Assembly: GCF_032854445.1 (NCBI RefSeq)
Contig: NC_088298.1
Span: 6,042,488-6,106,487 of the forward strand
Source: Liolophura sinensis
Taxonomy: Eukaryota > Mollusca > Polyplacophora > Chitonida > Chitonidae
DNA length: 64,000 nucleotides
Reading direction: 5' to 3'
Made by a program: the position numbers and the translations under genes. Positions 33,602-46,000 of this stretch are shown here, piece after piece (position 1 is the first letter of the stretch; each line of letters begins with the position of its first letter). The notes beneath the pieces were generated by a model that was not told the origin of the DNA, made no database searches, and saw nothing but the letters and a program-made list of their open reading frames with translations.

Positions 33602-33800
33602 GGAGCCTGTCACCAGTGCGATCGCTGTGAGTTCAAGTAAAGCTCATGCTGGCTTCCTCTTCTGTCGTATGTGAGAAGATCCTGCGGATGGATGTGGGTT
33701 TCCGTCAGGCTCTGCCCGACTCCAACCCTAATGCTGGCCAGTCACATAAGTGAAATATTCTTAAGTGCGTTGTAAAAACTCCAAGCAAATAAATAGCTCA
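33602..33800 (+). repeat. SINE-1 copy
   Basis: CAGTGCGATCGCTGTGAGTT to GTGAAATATTCTTAAGTGCG and a short tail. Confidence 0.8.
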
Positions 33801-34109
33801 ATCAAATGAACAGTTAGTACATGTACATGCATAGAAATAAAATGACCAGAGCTCAGATTTTAACTATTAGGTGTGCCAAATTGCAGACAATCAAACTGTA
33901 GCCGTTCCTCTGGGTTTACTCTTCACTCTGTAGGCATATTGTTTTATATGAATTATGGCAAAATTTTCGTATTTAAATCCTATTGACGCTGTTGTCAAAG
34001 CGGATCATGTATTTATTGGAGTTGGGTCGAACGTAAGATTTTTAATCCAGTAAACCCATTATATTGCTGAAGTGGACAATTCTTGGGTATATATGGCATT
34101 ACACAACAA

Positions 34110-36000
34110 TAAAATAAATCGAATAAATAATTCTGTATAAACCCAATAAATAATTTTTGTATAAACCCAATAGATAATTTGTATAAACCCAATAAATATT
34201 TCTGTATAAACCCAATAAATAATTCTGTATAAACCCAGTAAATAAATCTGTATAAGCCTAATAAATAATTCTGTATAAGCCCAATAAATAAATCTGTATA
34301 AACCCAATAGATAATTCTGTATAAGCCCAATAAATAATTCTGTATAAACCCAGTAAATAAATCTGTATAAACCCAATAAATAATTCTGTATAAGCCCAAT
34401 AAATAATTCTGTATAAACCCAATAAAACAATGTGTATAAACCCAATAGATAATTCTGTATAAGCCCAATAAATAATTCTGTATAAACCCAATAAATAATT
34501 CTGTATAAACCCAATAGATAATTCTGTATAAACCCAATAAATAATTCTGTCTAAACCCAATAAATAAATCTGTATAAGCCCAATAGATAATTCTGTATAA
34601 GCGCAATAAATAATTCTGTATAAACCCAATAAATAATTCTGTATAAACCCAATAAATAAATCTGTACAAACCCAATAAATAATTCTGTATAAACCAAAAA
34701 AATAATTATGTATAAACCCAATAAATAAATCTGTATAAACCAAATAAATAATTCTGTATAAGCCCAATAAATAATTATGTATAAACCCAATAAATAATTA
34801 TGTATAAACCCAATAAATAAATCTGTATAAGCCCAATAGATAATTCTGTATAAACCCAATAAATATTTCTGTATAAACCCAATAAATAATTCTGTATAAA
34901 CCCAGTAAATAAATCTGTATAAGCCTAATAAATAATTCTGTATAAGCCCAATAAATAATTCTGCATAAACCCAATAAATAATTCTGTATAAACCAAATAA
35001 ATAATTCTGTATAAACCAAATAAATAATTTTGTATAAACCCAATAAATAAATCTGTATAAACCCAATAAATAATTCTGTCTAAACCCAATAAATAAATGT
35101 GTATAAACCCAATAGATAATTCTGTATAAACCCAATAAATAATTCTGTCTAAACCCAATAAATAAATCTGTATAAGCCCAATAAATAATTCTGTATAAGC
35201 CCAATAAATAATTCTGTATAAACCCAATAAATAATTCTGTATAAACCAAATAAATAATTCTGTATAAACCAAATAAATAATTCTGTATAAACCCAATAAA
35301 TAAATCTGTATAAACCAAATAAATAATTCTGTCTAAACCCAATAAATAAATCTGTATAAACCCAATAGATAATTCTGTATAAGCCCAATAAATAAATCTG
35401 TATAAACCCAATAAATAAATCTGTATAAACCCAATAGATAATTCTGTATAAACCCAATAAATAATTCTGTCTAAACCCAATAAATAAATCTGTATAAGCC
35501 CAATAAATAATTCTGTATAAGCCCAATAAATAATTCTGTATAAACCAAATAAATAATTCTGTATAAACCAAATAAATAATTCTGTATAAACCCAATAAAT
35601 AAATCTGTATAAACCAAATAAATAATTCTGTCTAAACCCAATAAATAAATCTGTATAAACCCAATAGATAATTCTGTATAAACCCAATAAATAATTCTGT
35701 CTAAACCCAATAAATAAATCTGTCTAAACCCAATAAATAAATCTGTATAAACCCAATAGATAATTCTGTATAAACCCAAAAAATAAATCTGTATAAACCC
35801 AATAGATAATTCTGTATAAGCCCAATAAATAAATCTGTATAAACCCAATAAATAAATCTGTATAAACCCAATAGATAATTCTGTATAAACCCAATAAATA
35901 ATTCTGTATAAACCCAATAAATAATTCTGTATAAACCCAATAAATCATTCAATAAATAATTCTGTATAAACCCAATAAATAAGTCTGTATAGACTCAGTA
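34110..36000 (-). repeat. 23-bp minisatellite
   Basis: About 80 units of CCCAATAAATAATTCTGTATAAA and variants. On the minus strand the unit has no stop in any of its three reading phases, so frames up to 378 codons (GLYRIIYWVYTELFIGF-like, repeating every 23 codons = 69 bp) exist in all three frames. I treat them as artefacts. Confidence 0.95.
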
Positions 36001-36079
36001 CTTATTCGAACTGCGGTCATCGCGTGGATATGTACGCTAAGCGCTGAACGACTGGGCAGTACGCTGTAGTTCGTTGATA

Positions 36080-36225
36080 TATATAAGTATGCCTGGAGAT
36101 TAACATCGTACTTAACAGTCTTTCAGTCATTACGACACGGAGTCATTAGGTATGTGTTCATATGTTGTATCTTCTTGTGGCAGGGTGGGTGCTGGCGCCA
36201 CACTGAAGTATCATGCCACTCTGTG
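36080..36225 (-). repeat. SINE-2 fragment
   Basis: AACATCGTACTTAACAGTCT, TTCAGTCATTACGACACGGA, then GTATCATGCCACTCTGTGAG. Confidence 0.5.
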
Positions 36226-36234
36226 AGTAAGTTG

Positions 36235-36540
36235 TGCGACTGATGACCACCATGCATAAGAAGGTGTCGGTTCAAATCCTGGCCTTAAACTGGGAATTTG
36301 TAAATTCATCGGCGTCACTGTTCGTGGACTCTACTCTGCACGACAATAAGTGGCAGTTGACGCTGCACTACGACAGTTTGCAGCGTGTTGAATACAACCC
36401 GTGGATATCCCTTGTCCTCCAGCAATATGGCGTGTAAATGCGCTTGTCAGATGTGGGAAAAAAATCTGCAAGGGAAACATTCTTCCGTTTATGACCTTAA
36501 ACGACAATCAAAAAATCATTCAATCAATCGATGTAGTATG
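36235..36540 (+). repeat. Probable tRNA-headed SINE relic
   Basis: Box B-like GGTTCAAATCC at 36269, a body similar in layout to the 46.94-kb element (CCTTGTCCTCCAGCAATATG) and an A-rich end (AATCAAAAAATCATTCAATC). Confidence 0.4.
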
Positions 36541-36995
36541 GAGCTCTTTTTGTTTACAACATACAGCATGTGATAACGTTGATCTACCTTGACCCACGTA
36601 TTTAAATATGGAACTATATGTTTCCGCGTATTCACATCTCCGATAGTATGAGAGCTGCGCAGTGACATCGAAAAGTCAGTCAAGCACGAGACCCGGAGTG
36701 AGTTGGTTGCACATATCTGTGAGGAACTTTGTATGTACTCTGCATATCTGTCACAATACAGTACTTGATCAGGAACTTGTCATGAGAACCTGCATACGGA
36801 CTGTGACAGAAGTAATTGCTGACTTGTATCGACTGTTAGCTATTTTCACCTTCGTCAACCACCATAATGGTTGCGGATTATCCCGTTGTAATAATTGGTT
36901 TCTCCGGAAACAAGTCAGCCCATGACAACAACAACAACAATTCACACATGAAACTTTCCACAATTGGTTTTATACACCTTTGTATTGAAAGAACG

Positions 36996-37001
36996 TTTAT
37001 T
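36996..37001 (-). other. Poly(A) signal overlapping the stop codon
   Basis: AAATAAA: the TAA stop of the AChBP-like gene (36999-36997) is part of the AATAAA hexamer. Confidence 0.6.
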
Positions 37002-40000
37002 TCAGACTAGTCAAACAAAGACAAAGATAAAAGAAAATTAACGAAAATAAAAAATGAACTAAATTTTGTGAGCTTAAAAAATGTGGAGAGAAGTTTGAAA
37101 TTGCAGCATCCCGCGTTTTCTCGCGAGGAGCGAGTTCGATCACGGCCGTAACGTCTGGGAACACCTCCACGCAACAAGAGTAATAAACTACATCCCGCGT
37201 CATGTTCCCACCAGTTATCTGCCATTTTCTGTTTTCAATATAGTCCGCAAACGACAAGCCGTCGCCACGAATGTCGATGTTGACCTTGAACCCGTCGTAC
37301 GACCACGACATAAACTTTAAGGTGCACGTGTGCTGAGTGCTATCCGAATCGCCCATGCAAAGGGTCTTAGTACGGTAAGACCTAACTTGGAAAATGTTTC
37401 CATCGCTGCCGAGCACTAACCTAGTGGGCGCAAGTTCCACTGGAGGGCTTACTCTGAAAAAAAGGAATAAGATGCTTTGAACAATCGTTAGCTCAAAAAC
37501 GGGTTCGCCACTTTTTTGTTTGTTTTTAGTTTGTTTCTTGTTTACGGCTTGACAATTTTAAATGTTTGTATTCACGTCTTTTAGGCATACTATGACATTC
37601 GGGCGAATGATTTTACATTTCCTACAAATTAACCTTCAAGAGAAGAAGGCTTTATAGCTTTGATTTCTTTTCAGTAAGTAAGAAACGACAGGAGGAGCAC
37701 GCTTTACATATGAAATTGAATACAACACTCTCGCACCAAAGTTGGTCCCAAATACCCACCATATACAAACACTATTTTCATATGTCCTTCTATACGTAAC
37801 AGAATATTTGCATCGCTTTTATTTATTTATTTAGTTATTTATTTAGTTACTGATTTACTTAAGGCCGTGTTTAGGAGTTTTTCACTTATATTAAGGCCGT
37901 CTGCGTTATCGGTGAGAGAAACGGAGTGCCCGAAGTAAACCACCGACCTTTGCCAGGTCGAAACAGCGACAGTTGGATTCGAACAAGCGACCTCATTAGC
38001 CTGATATTGACAGGCATGATGCTGTGTTTTGCCTTAATTGTACGCAATTAATAGATTCAGTGTTGTTCCCTTCAAGGCACAATTCATCTCAAAATTTTAC
38101 TGAAATGTTCTTTGATGCTTTGTGGAGTGGAATAAATATTACATGACTCACAGATTGACAATGACGATATCTGGCACCCAGGTGGTATCTGCAGGCAGGT
38201 TTAGGACGGAGACATCGTCATAGTTGGCAGGGTCCCATCGGAGTGAAGGATCTACCCAGTCCTGCACCAAATAAAGTTGTCTCAAAATAGCTTAAAAAGT
38301 ATATATCACCATATCAATCCTACATTCTACATTTTAAGGTGTTTATGTAGGCTTATTATTTACCGTTATTTATTTATTTAATATATATTTGCCTAACGCC
38401 ATTCTCAAGAATTATTTCACGGTAAAAATGGTGGTCAGCTTTATAGGTGGAGGAAACCGGAGTGCTTGGGGTAAGCCATCGACTGTGCGCAAATCACTGA
38501 CGATATTTTGCGCGATTAATTGTAGAAGACAAGTGACTACACTAACGGACACACGAGCATGGTCGACCGCTAACAAACAGTGGAAACGGGGGGTGAGTGG
38601 GTTAGGGGGAGGGGAGTGATGGGTCGTAGGCTTATACACAAATCCTCTTTTGAATCCGCGCCTCGTGTGTCTGCACAACGAGCAAAAGTGGTATTAAACT
38701 TGTAGATTTTGATGACACAAAGGTTCGATCGCAGCAAATTCCAGTTTGGCCACAGAATACGGATACTGTCTTGAAGTGACATGGTCGCCCAAATATGCGG
38801 CATTTTTACGTTATTACAGAATGGCATGAGTATCGGGTGTTTTTCGAAAAGAGTAAAAGTCACAAGCTTTTCGTTAATCCCACCCCCAGCATTGTACGTT
38901 AAGCGAATGTTTAAAAATAACAAATCCAAAAAAAAATAAACAAACAAAAAAACCCCCAAAAAACATGAAAACTGAAAATGCTGCCAGAATTTTTAAATGA
39001 CGCGCTGTCAATTCAGTGGAAATGGAGCATGCGCACAGCGCTCGGTAAAGTTCATGTGTAAACAAACATAGCTGATTACACGGGTAAAAGAAGGATGTAC
39101 GGCTTGCTCGTGACGGGATCGGCCAAAAATATGCGTAAAAAAGAGCTCGATAGGTTGACAAGTAAGTCTAGAGTTGTAATTGGTGGTCGGTTTGAACTGT
39201 GGGGTGCACTGAGGAAAGAAAAGGGTCTCGATAGGTGAGTGCAAATTTTGTTGTTGTGGGCAGGGGGTGTTAAACTTTGAACAGGCACACGTTTCTGACT
39301 CTTAGTTTATGGAGAAGATTATTCTTAACCTTTTCTCAAGGCTGTTTAAGCAGCTGTATTCTGCATGTATCTATGTGTACGTCGAATGATCGAAAGTCGG
39401 TATCACAGGGAACTTGCCGAACGCTGCGCATATGCTTTGGGCATTTCCGGTTGAATAATAATGAGGGAAAATGGCCCGCCCTCTTTGTGTTGAATTCAAA
39501 TAATGGCAGGACTTTTCCGGGCTCGTGCAAGCTACATGCTCAGTGAATATGTTTTATTTCAACTTGAGTGATTTAGTTTATGAAGGACCTGTAAAACTTT
39601 GTTAATATAGCGCACTCAGAATTTGTTTAAAAATCCAAATTTTGAGCAACCATGTCACTTTACGGTAAGCGCAGCAGTCTGAATTGTGCTTAATTTGTGT
39701 CTAACTGCATGGTGAAATATTCCGCTTAACAACAAACATGGCTGCTGAAGTTTTGACAAAGATCTATAGAAATTAGTAATGAAGGCCAGGAATAAGACCT
39801 CAAATTCGTGCCAACATTAAGGCAGTCTTTTCATCATGTAGAAATACAAACACGGAGGTTTCAGTAAAAATGTTTTTCTGGTTAACGTTGATCTTCATAC
39901 TGTAACTTCACTTACTACACTGTGACACCGATTTCCACCGTTTTCTTGGTACCAAAGGATACACCTTTTTGAAAACTGGATAGGCATAAAATTTCTGAAA

Positions 40001-43000
40001 CACCTGCAAACTACTTTGTAGAGCACCAAAGAGATGTCTCGTGTGTAAGATTATCCTTAGATCTAGTCCATTCTATTTACCATATCGAACACGATAACTG
40101 GTCCCCCTGTGACTTTTAGATTCAACATCATGTCTACCTTCACACGGAAAGTCCAAAACAAAATCAAAATCAAGCAGTTTGATCGTAGACACTTTTTGTT
40201 TCATTCTCCAAGTTCAAAGATGATTTAAAAGACCAGCAAATAAGTTTTGTGGTGAACCGTTTGCGTCAAAATCCTAAATTTGAATATTTCGTTCCGTGTG
40301 ATTTCATCGTACCCAGCACGTCATCGCGTGACGTGAGTTGTGACAGAGATGTGACCTAGATTAGGTCACAATATTTAGAGCCAAATGTTTCGATGAATGT
40401 GCTGTTATAATGCTGATGTTTTCAAAAAAAAAAAACAAAACAATTAAAGCTCGTCACCTTATCATATACTAATGGACGGTGATCACAGATTTCTTCAATG
40501 TTTTCCAAAACTATATTTAGTGAAATGTGTGGTTCGGTTCCAGCCGTTTCACACGTATCGATATCAGTACACATCTCATTTACATACTTGTCAAAACAAA
40601 CAGACGTTGCCTTCACTATTAACCACCTTAAATAGTTCAAAATAAATTATGGGATAGATAGGATATGCAATTCGTGATCCATTATATAAAATTTATTAAA
40701 CTCGTGATGTAATTTTCATTTACAAATAAAAATTAGACTACTCTAATAAAATTGATATGACGAGTCACTCATTATATATTCCCTGTAAATAACTTCATTA
40801 GAGTACAGCAATTACAACTAAACTCTCATTCGTGCATGCACACAGAAAAAAAAGGTTGAAAATGCAGATAACTTACAAAGTCTACCCAGGATATCATCTC
40901 CAAAATTCCCGCTTCAACATCCAGGTCAAGGACGTTGATAATACTGAGACCGACCTTGACCTCGATAGTTTCGCTGGCGTTGGACACTGGTCGGACGGCG
41001 CGGTTGTAGCCAGTGAAGAGGTGATCGTATAACCGTGCTTCGGCTGATAAACCACATACCACCGGGAACGTCAACCTGAGGGTGACAAGTGATTTATGTA
41101 TTTTGATTTAAACAATACTCAAGCATTTTTCACTTACACGATGGCGACCATGTTGCTTTAGCGTACGACTGGAGGAAATCATACACAGGGCCAATTTTCA
41201 CAAAGCCCCGTTTGACATTGTTTTTATCGTACATTTGTTGTGCAATATTTTGTACGTCACCATTACCGTACTATTGTCCTGTTTGTGCGATTATCATACA
41301 TGTACGATATCTTTGTAAAACTCAGCCCAGATCTTTAGACAAGTTTACTGACAACCGGTTCCCACATGGAATCTATAGATATACAGATATGATTAGATCC
41401 TAGTGCAAATGATCGTCAATGAACGTTACAGATAGTTTGATAAAACATGTAACTTTGATTCGAATGGCGCAGCTCCAATGAGAAACAAGATAAAAGGTGT
41501 CGTATGATATTTTGCTCCTTCTTGGGGGAGAAGAGTTGTATTTTATGCAAGCTTATCGGTGGGATTTCTCTTAGGGGTAATTACCGGAATACAACGTGCT
41601 ACTAGTGACATTTGTGGATGCCGGCGTTACCTTACATTGAAAGAAATCGCACAAAATATATGTCTCTTTGCAGACTACGACTCATTAGAAAGCGTTTCGC
41701 ATTGTAACTCTTGTGGTTGTGCACCTCAAATAAGAGTTATGCGTACATATTTGCAGCTATAACGAACGTTAGACTGTGCTTATTCTCACCAAAAGCTCAC
41801 GAACAGGGCAAACCGGGGAATATACAAGTTTCCTTTCCATGGCCGAGTTTGAACCCAGATTTCGCGTGTCGTGGTGGTTGAAAGACAAGCTGCCTTACTA
41901 AATTGACCACGTCCCGTTCTCAGGAATACGAGTACAGATTCACACTAGTACCTTGTGAATATGCTGCTCAGACACACAGTACTTGGATGTGAAAAAGTCA
42001 GCTTAAAAGACGTAGTGAGGAATATGGTAAGTCACTTGAGAAATGTGTAAATTCAGTTGAATTGTAACTGACGTTGTGAATAAGTTAGCGTCATCCAGTG
42101 TCCCATGGAGTGTGCCTGATAGGATCTTTGGACTTCCAGACAGTTAGTTAATCTCACCAGTGTCAGATTATACTGACAGTGGTTCAACTGGTATTTGGCC
42201 TTCCGCCTTTTGCAGATGGCAGAGTTCAGATCCACATTTGGCTCGATCGGCCGGACTGACAAACAGACGGACTGACAAACAGACGGACAGATAGTCGGAC
42301 TGACAAATAGATGGACAGACGGACTGACGAATAGGCGAACTGACGACCAATCGGACAGACAGACGGATGATCGGACGGACAAACCGACGGGCGGACGGGC
42401 GAACGTACGGACAGACAGTCGGATGAGCGGACGGAGGGATAGACGGACGGACTGACTGACGGACGGACCGAAGAACAGACGGCCTGACGAACTGACGAAC
42501 AGACGAACGGATGGACAGACGGGCGCAGGAACATATCTAGTATATTACCCTCCGGTCCATTAATGTTTAACCCTGAGTGAATGAATGTGAATGTATGACA
42601 ATTATTCAGCTCATCTAGGTTAGAAAAAGCCTAGAAACAGTAACATCATAACAAGAAAAGGGAAACAAAACATCGAGTAAATGCGTGAAAATTTACTTAT
42701 TTCATTGGTGTTGAACGCCGTTCTCAAAAATCAGTTTTTCATAAATATCTCCTTATTATCTTGATGAAGGAAAGCGAAGTGCCCTAATGTAGCCTTAAAC
42801 AGTGACCTTCCCCAGCCGCCTGACAGGTTCGTCACTTAAAACAGCAACCGAGAGAGCGGAAGCTGGATTCGAACACGCGACCTTATCGACCCACGTACTA
42901 ATAATGGCAGCAAGCCAGCGCTTTAACCATCAATGCCCGCGTAACCAGCGAAGGATATAGATATGTATGTCTGTGTTAAGCTAAGGCGGTAGAAGTCCAA

Positions 43001-46000
43001 GACAAACCTTTTAGTTGGGGGTGGGTGGGGAGGGTGGTGTGTATGATGGTGGTAATCCTGGAAAGGGGTGGGGGGGGAGGGGGGTTGTTGGTTCTAGAAT
43101 GTTCTCAGCCCACGGCAGCACAAGAAATTACTCCACTGGATAGTGTTTTCTTTGGAGTGCTGACAGCTTGCTTTTCAGCACTTGTATTATGAAGTGGTAA
43201 AGGTAGGTCTCCTGAGGTAAGGCGATTAAAGAACCTTGAAGATGGGGAAGAGGAATCGGGGGTGGGGAGAGTCTGATAAGTAGTTAGGGAGCTAGAAGAG
43301 GATAAGGTGCATCAGGCCCTGGAAAAACGGACCGGAAAATCCATTTTTGCAGGAGAATCTGTCTCGCCTAAGGCAATTCAATTCTTTTCTGAGCTGTGTA
43401 GTGTACTGCTCATGTTTTACTATTGTCCCAGAATGTTCTGACGTTAGATTAGGCAAAAGTTTGCTCGACTGAGAATGGTCTCAAATCAACGTCAGAGCGT
43501 GCTCCATTTAAAAACCTGATGCAGTTACCTGCCCTTGTCAGATATGTCGAAGCTGTCAGTACAACTTTGAGCATAATCAAGGAATTGCCGGCACACGCGG
43601 CCTAGGAAACGTTGTGCTCGCGATAAATCGACACACGAGTAGTAACATCAGTGTCTGAAAACTTCAAGCCGTGGAAATGTATTTGATGCGTATTTTTTTT
43701 TATATCTCAAATGTTGTGACAAACAGCCTCGGGAACTGATTCAGGTTTTAAAAAGTAGCGCGCTCTGACGTCGGTTTCGGGTCATCCTTGGCCGAACAAC
43801 ATTTTGTCAAGCCTAACGTCAGAGCAATCTCGGACTACATGTAACTCTTCAACGGAACAGTAGTAAAACTGTAGGAAAGCAGTCCAAAACAATGAACTAT
43901 TTTGTTCTTTCCCAATGACTCCTCGTCATATTACTGCAAAATTGCGACGTAATACGACGTAAATCCCCAAGCATGCATACATGCATACTTTTGTTCTTTC
44001 CTTTATTACGCAAGAATTATTAGTGTGCTCCAAGAACACCCAGTATGACTACTGGGACTACAAACACTACAGGGATACAATGACATTTGTGTACAATATG
44101 AGAGGGATACTTGCTGACTACAGGGATACAATAACAACATTTGTGTACAATATGACAGGGATACTTCTTGACTATAGAGATACAATAATAACATTTGTGC
44201 ACAGTATGAGAGTGATACTTGTTGACTACAGGGATACAATGGTAACATTTGTGCAAAGTATGAGAGGGGTACCTGTTGACAACGGAGAAACAATAGTAAC
44301 ATTTTGCACAGTACGAGAGGGATACCTCCTGACTACAAAGGATATGATAGTAACATTTTTGCACAGTATGAGAGGGATACCTGTTGACTACAGGGATACA
44401 ATGGTTAGATTTGTGCACAGTATAAAAGGGATACATGTTGACAACAGAAATACAATGGTAACTTTGTCCACAGTACGAGAGGGATACCTGTTGACTACAG
44501 GGAGACAATAGTAACATTTTTGCACAGTATGGCTACAAGGGTACAATAGTAGCATTTTGTGCACATCCCTGTCGTACACAGCATGACAGGGATACCTGTT
44601 GACTACAGCAATACAAGAGTAACATTTGTGCACAGTATGAGAGGGATACTTGTTGACTACAGGGATACAATGGTTACATTTGTGCACAGTATAAGAGGAA
44701 TACTTGTTGACTATAGGGATACAATAATAACATTTGTTTACAATGTCTTTAGAGCCTTGGTTGACAGGAGCTATGCGGGATGGGTTAAAAAATCAGATAA
44801 CATTCCCAAAATGTATATAGACGCAATTTTTTTATTTTCTTCATAGAAAAACTTTTGATTTCCTTATTTATTTGTATGGGTGTTTAGCTCGGTGCTCATA
44901 CATTATTTATGACGTTGGTCGGATTTATGGAGGAGGGAGTTGGAGTGCCATCGCCATTAGATCGCCAAGTACCCTCTTGAAAACCCTCCCGATGTATAGA
45001 CGCAATGGAGAGAGCTAGAGGTGGATTTGAACACGTAACCACAGTGGTCAACGGCTTAACATTCGCAAAGAGCCAGAGGTTGTGTACCGTCTTAGCAGAC
45101 ATGTTAGAAAGAGAGCGTTCTCTACAATAAAATCATCTGTTAAATTTTGTCTGTTGTCTGAGTGGTGCTAGAATGTATTCGGTTATAACACACTAGTAAA
45201 TTAACACGAATCTATTCGACTAACAGGATATTATGTTGAATATGACACAATATTGTGTTATAATAGCAAAATACAGTTTAGCATCATTCTGACAAAATTC
45301 TCTTAAAATTATAACAGATTAACTTTTTTGAGTGTTACATAACATTTTGCGATGCGTCTTGAGTGCAAACATTTTCACCACGTGTTTGTACCAATGAATC
45401 ACAGGCGTAGTTTGAAATTTCAGCGTCATCAGGTTGTTAACCAGCTGAGTGGTGAAGAGCTTTCTCATATCCTCCGACTCACCGTGAAAGCCTATCCTTA
45501 CTGGAAACAAAACTGCATATACTACGGGCTTCATCAATAAACAAAGGCTGTTCCGTTTCACGCCCCCTGCATTCCACCCCCTCCCCCTCCCCTCCCCCCA
45601 CTTAATCATAAGACCGTCGCACGCTTTACATTTCGTACGCAACACCCCACGAAGTGAAGTCATCCCGATATGTTGCTTGTACGTTGCGTAATCGCGAGGG
45701 TCTCCATGGTGATTCACGCCTGCGGAATGTTTTATTAAACGATAGGAAAGAAACGTCTATGGATGTAGGCCTACAGCTGTGATATTTGTCCAACATTTTA
45801 CCGACCGGAAATGGACAGTTAACAATAATAGCGTTGATTTGAGCTGTTTCACTGATAGACTGTGGCGGTAAATTGACAATAAATTAAAGGCCTGTGTGGT
45901 CAAATAGTTTTTTAAAGCTACATAATTTCACTGACACTCCCATTATTGGCAGCTGACATGTGTAAAACACTGTCCCGCCCCACGTAGGTGGACAATAATA

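Noticed and set aside
34551..35687. 378-codon open frame and overlapping frames
   Set aside because: Produced by the 23-bp array; open in all phases, so the length is not evidence of coding.
45319..45717. 132-codon minus-strand frame
   Set aside because: No domain or signal peptide; crosses a C-rich tract and ends inside a MITE.
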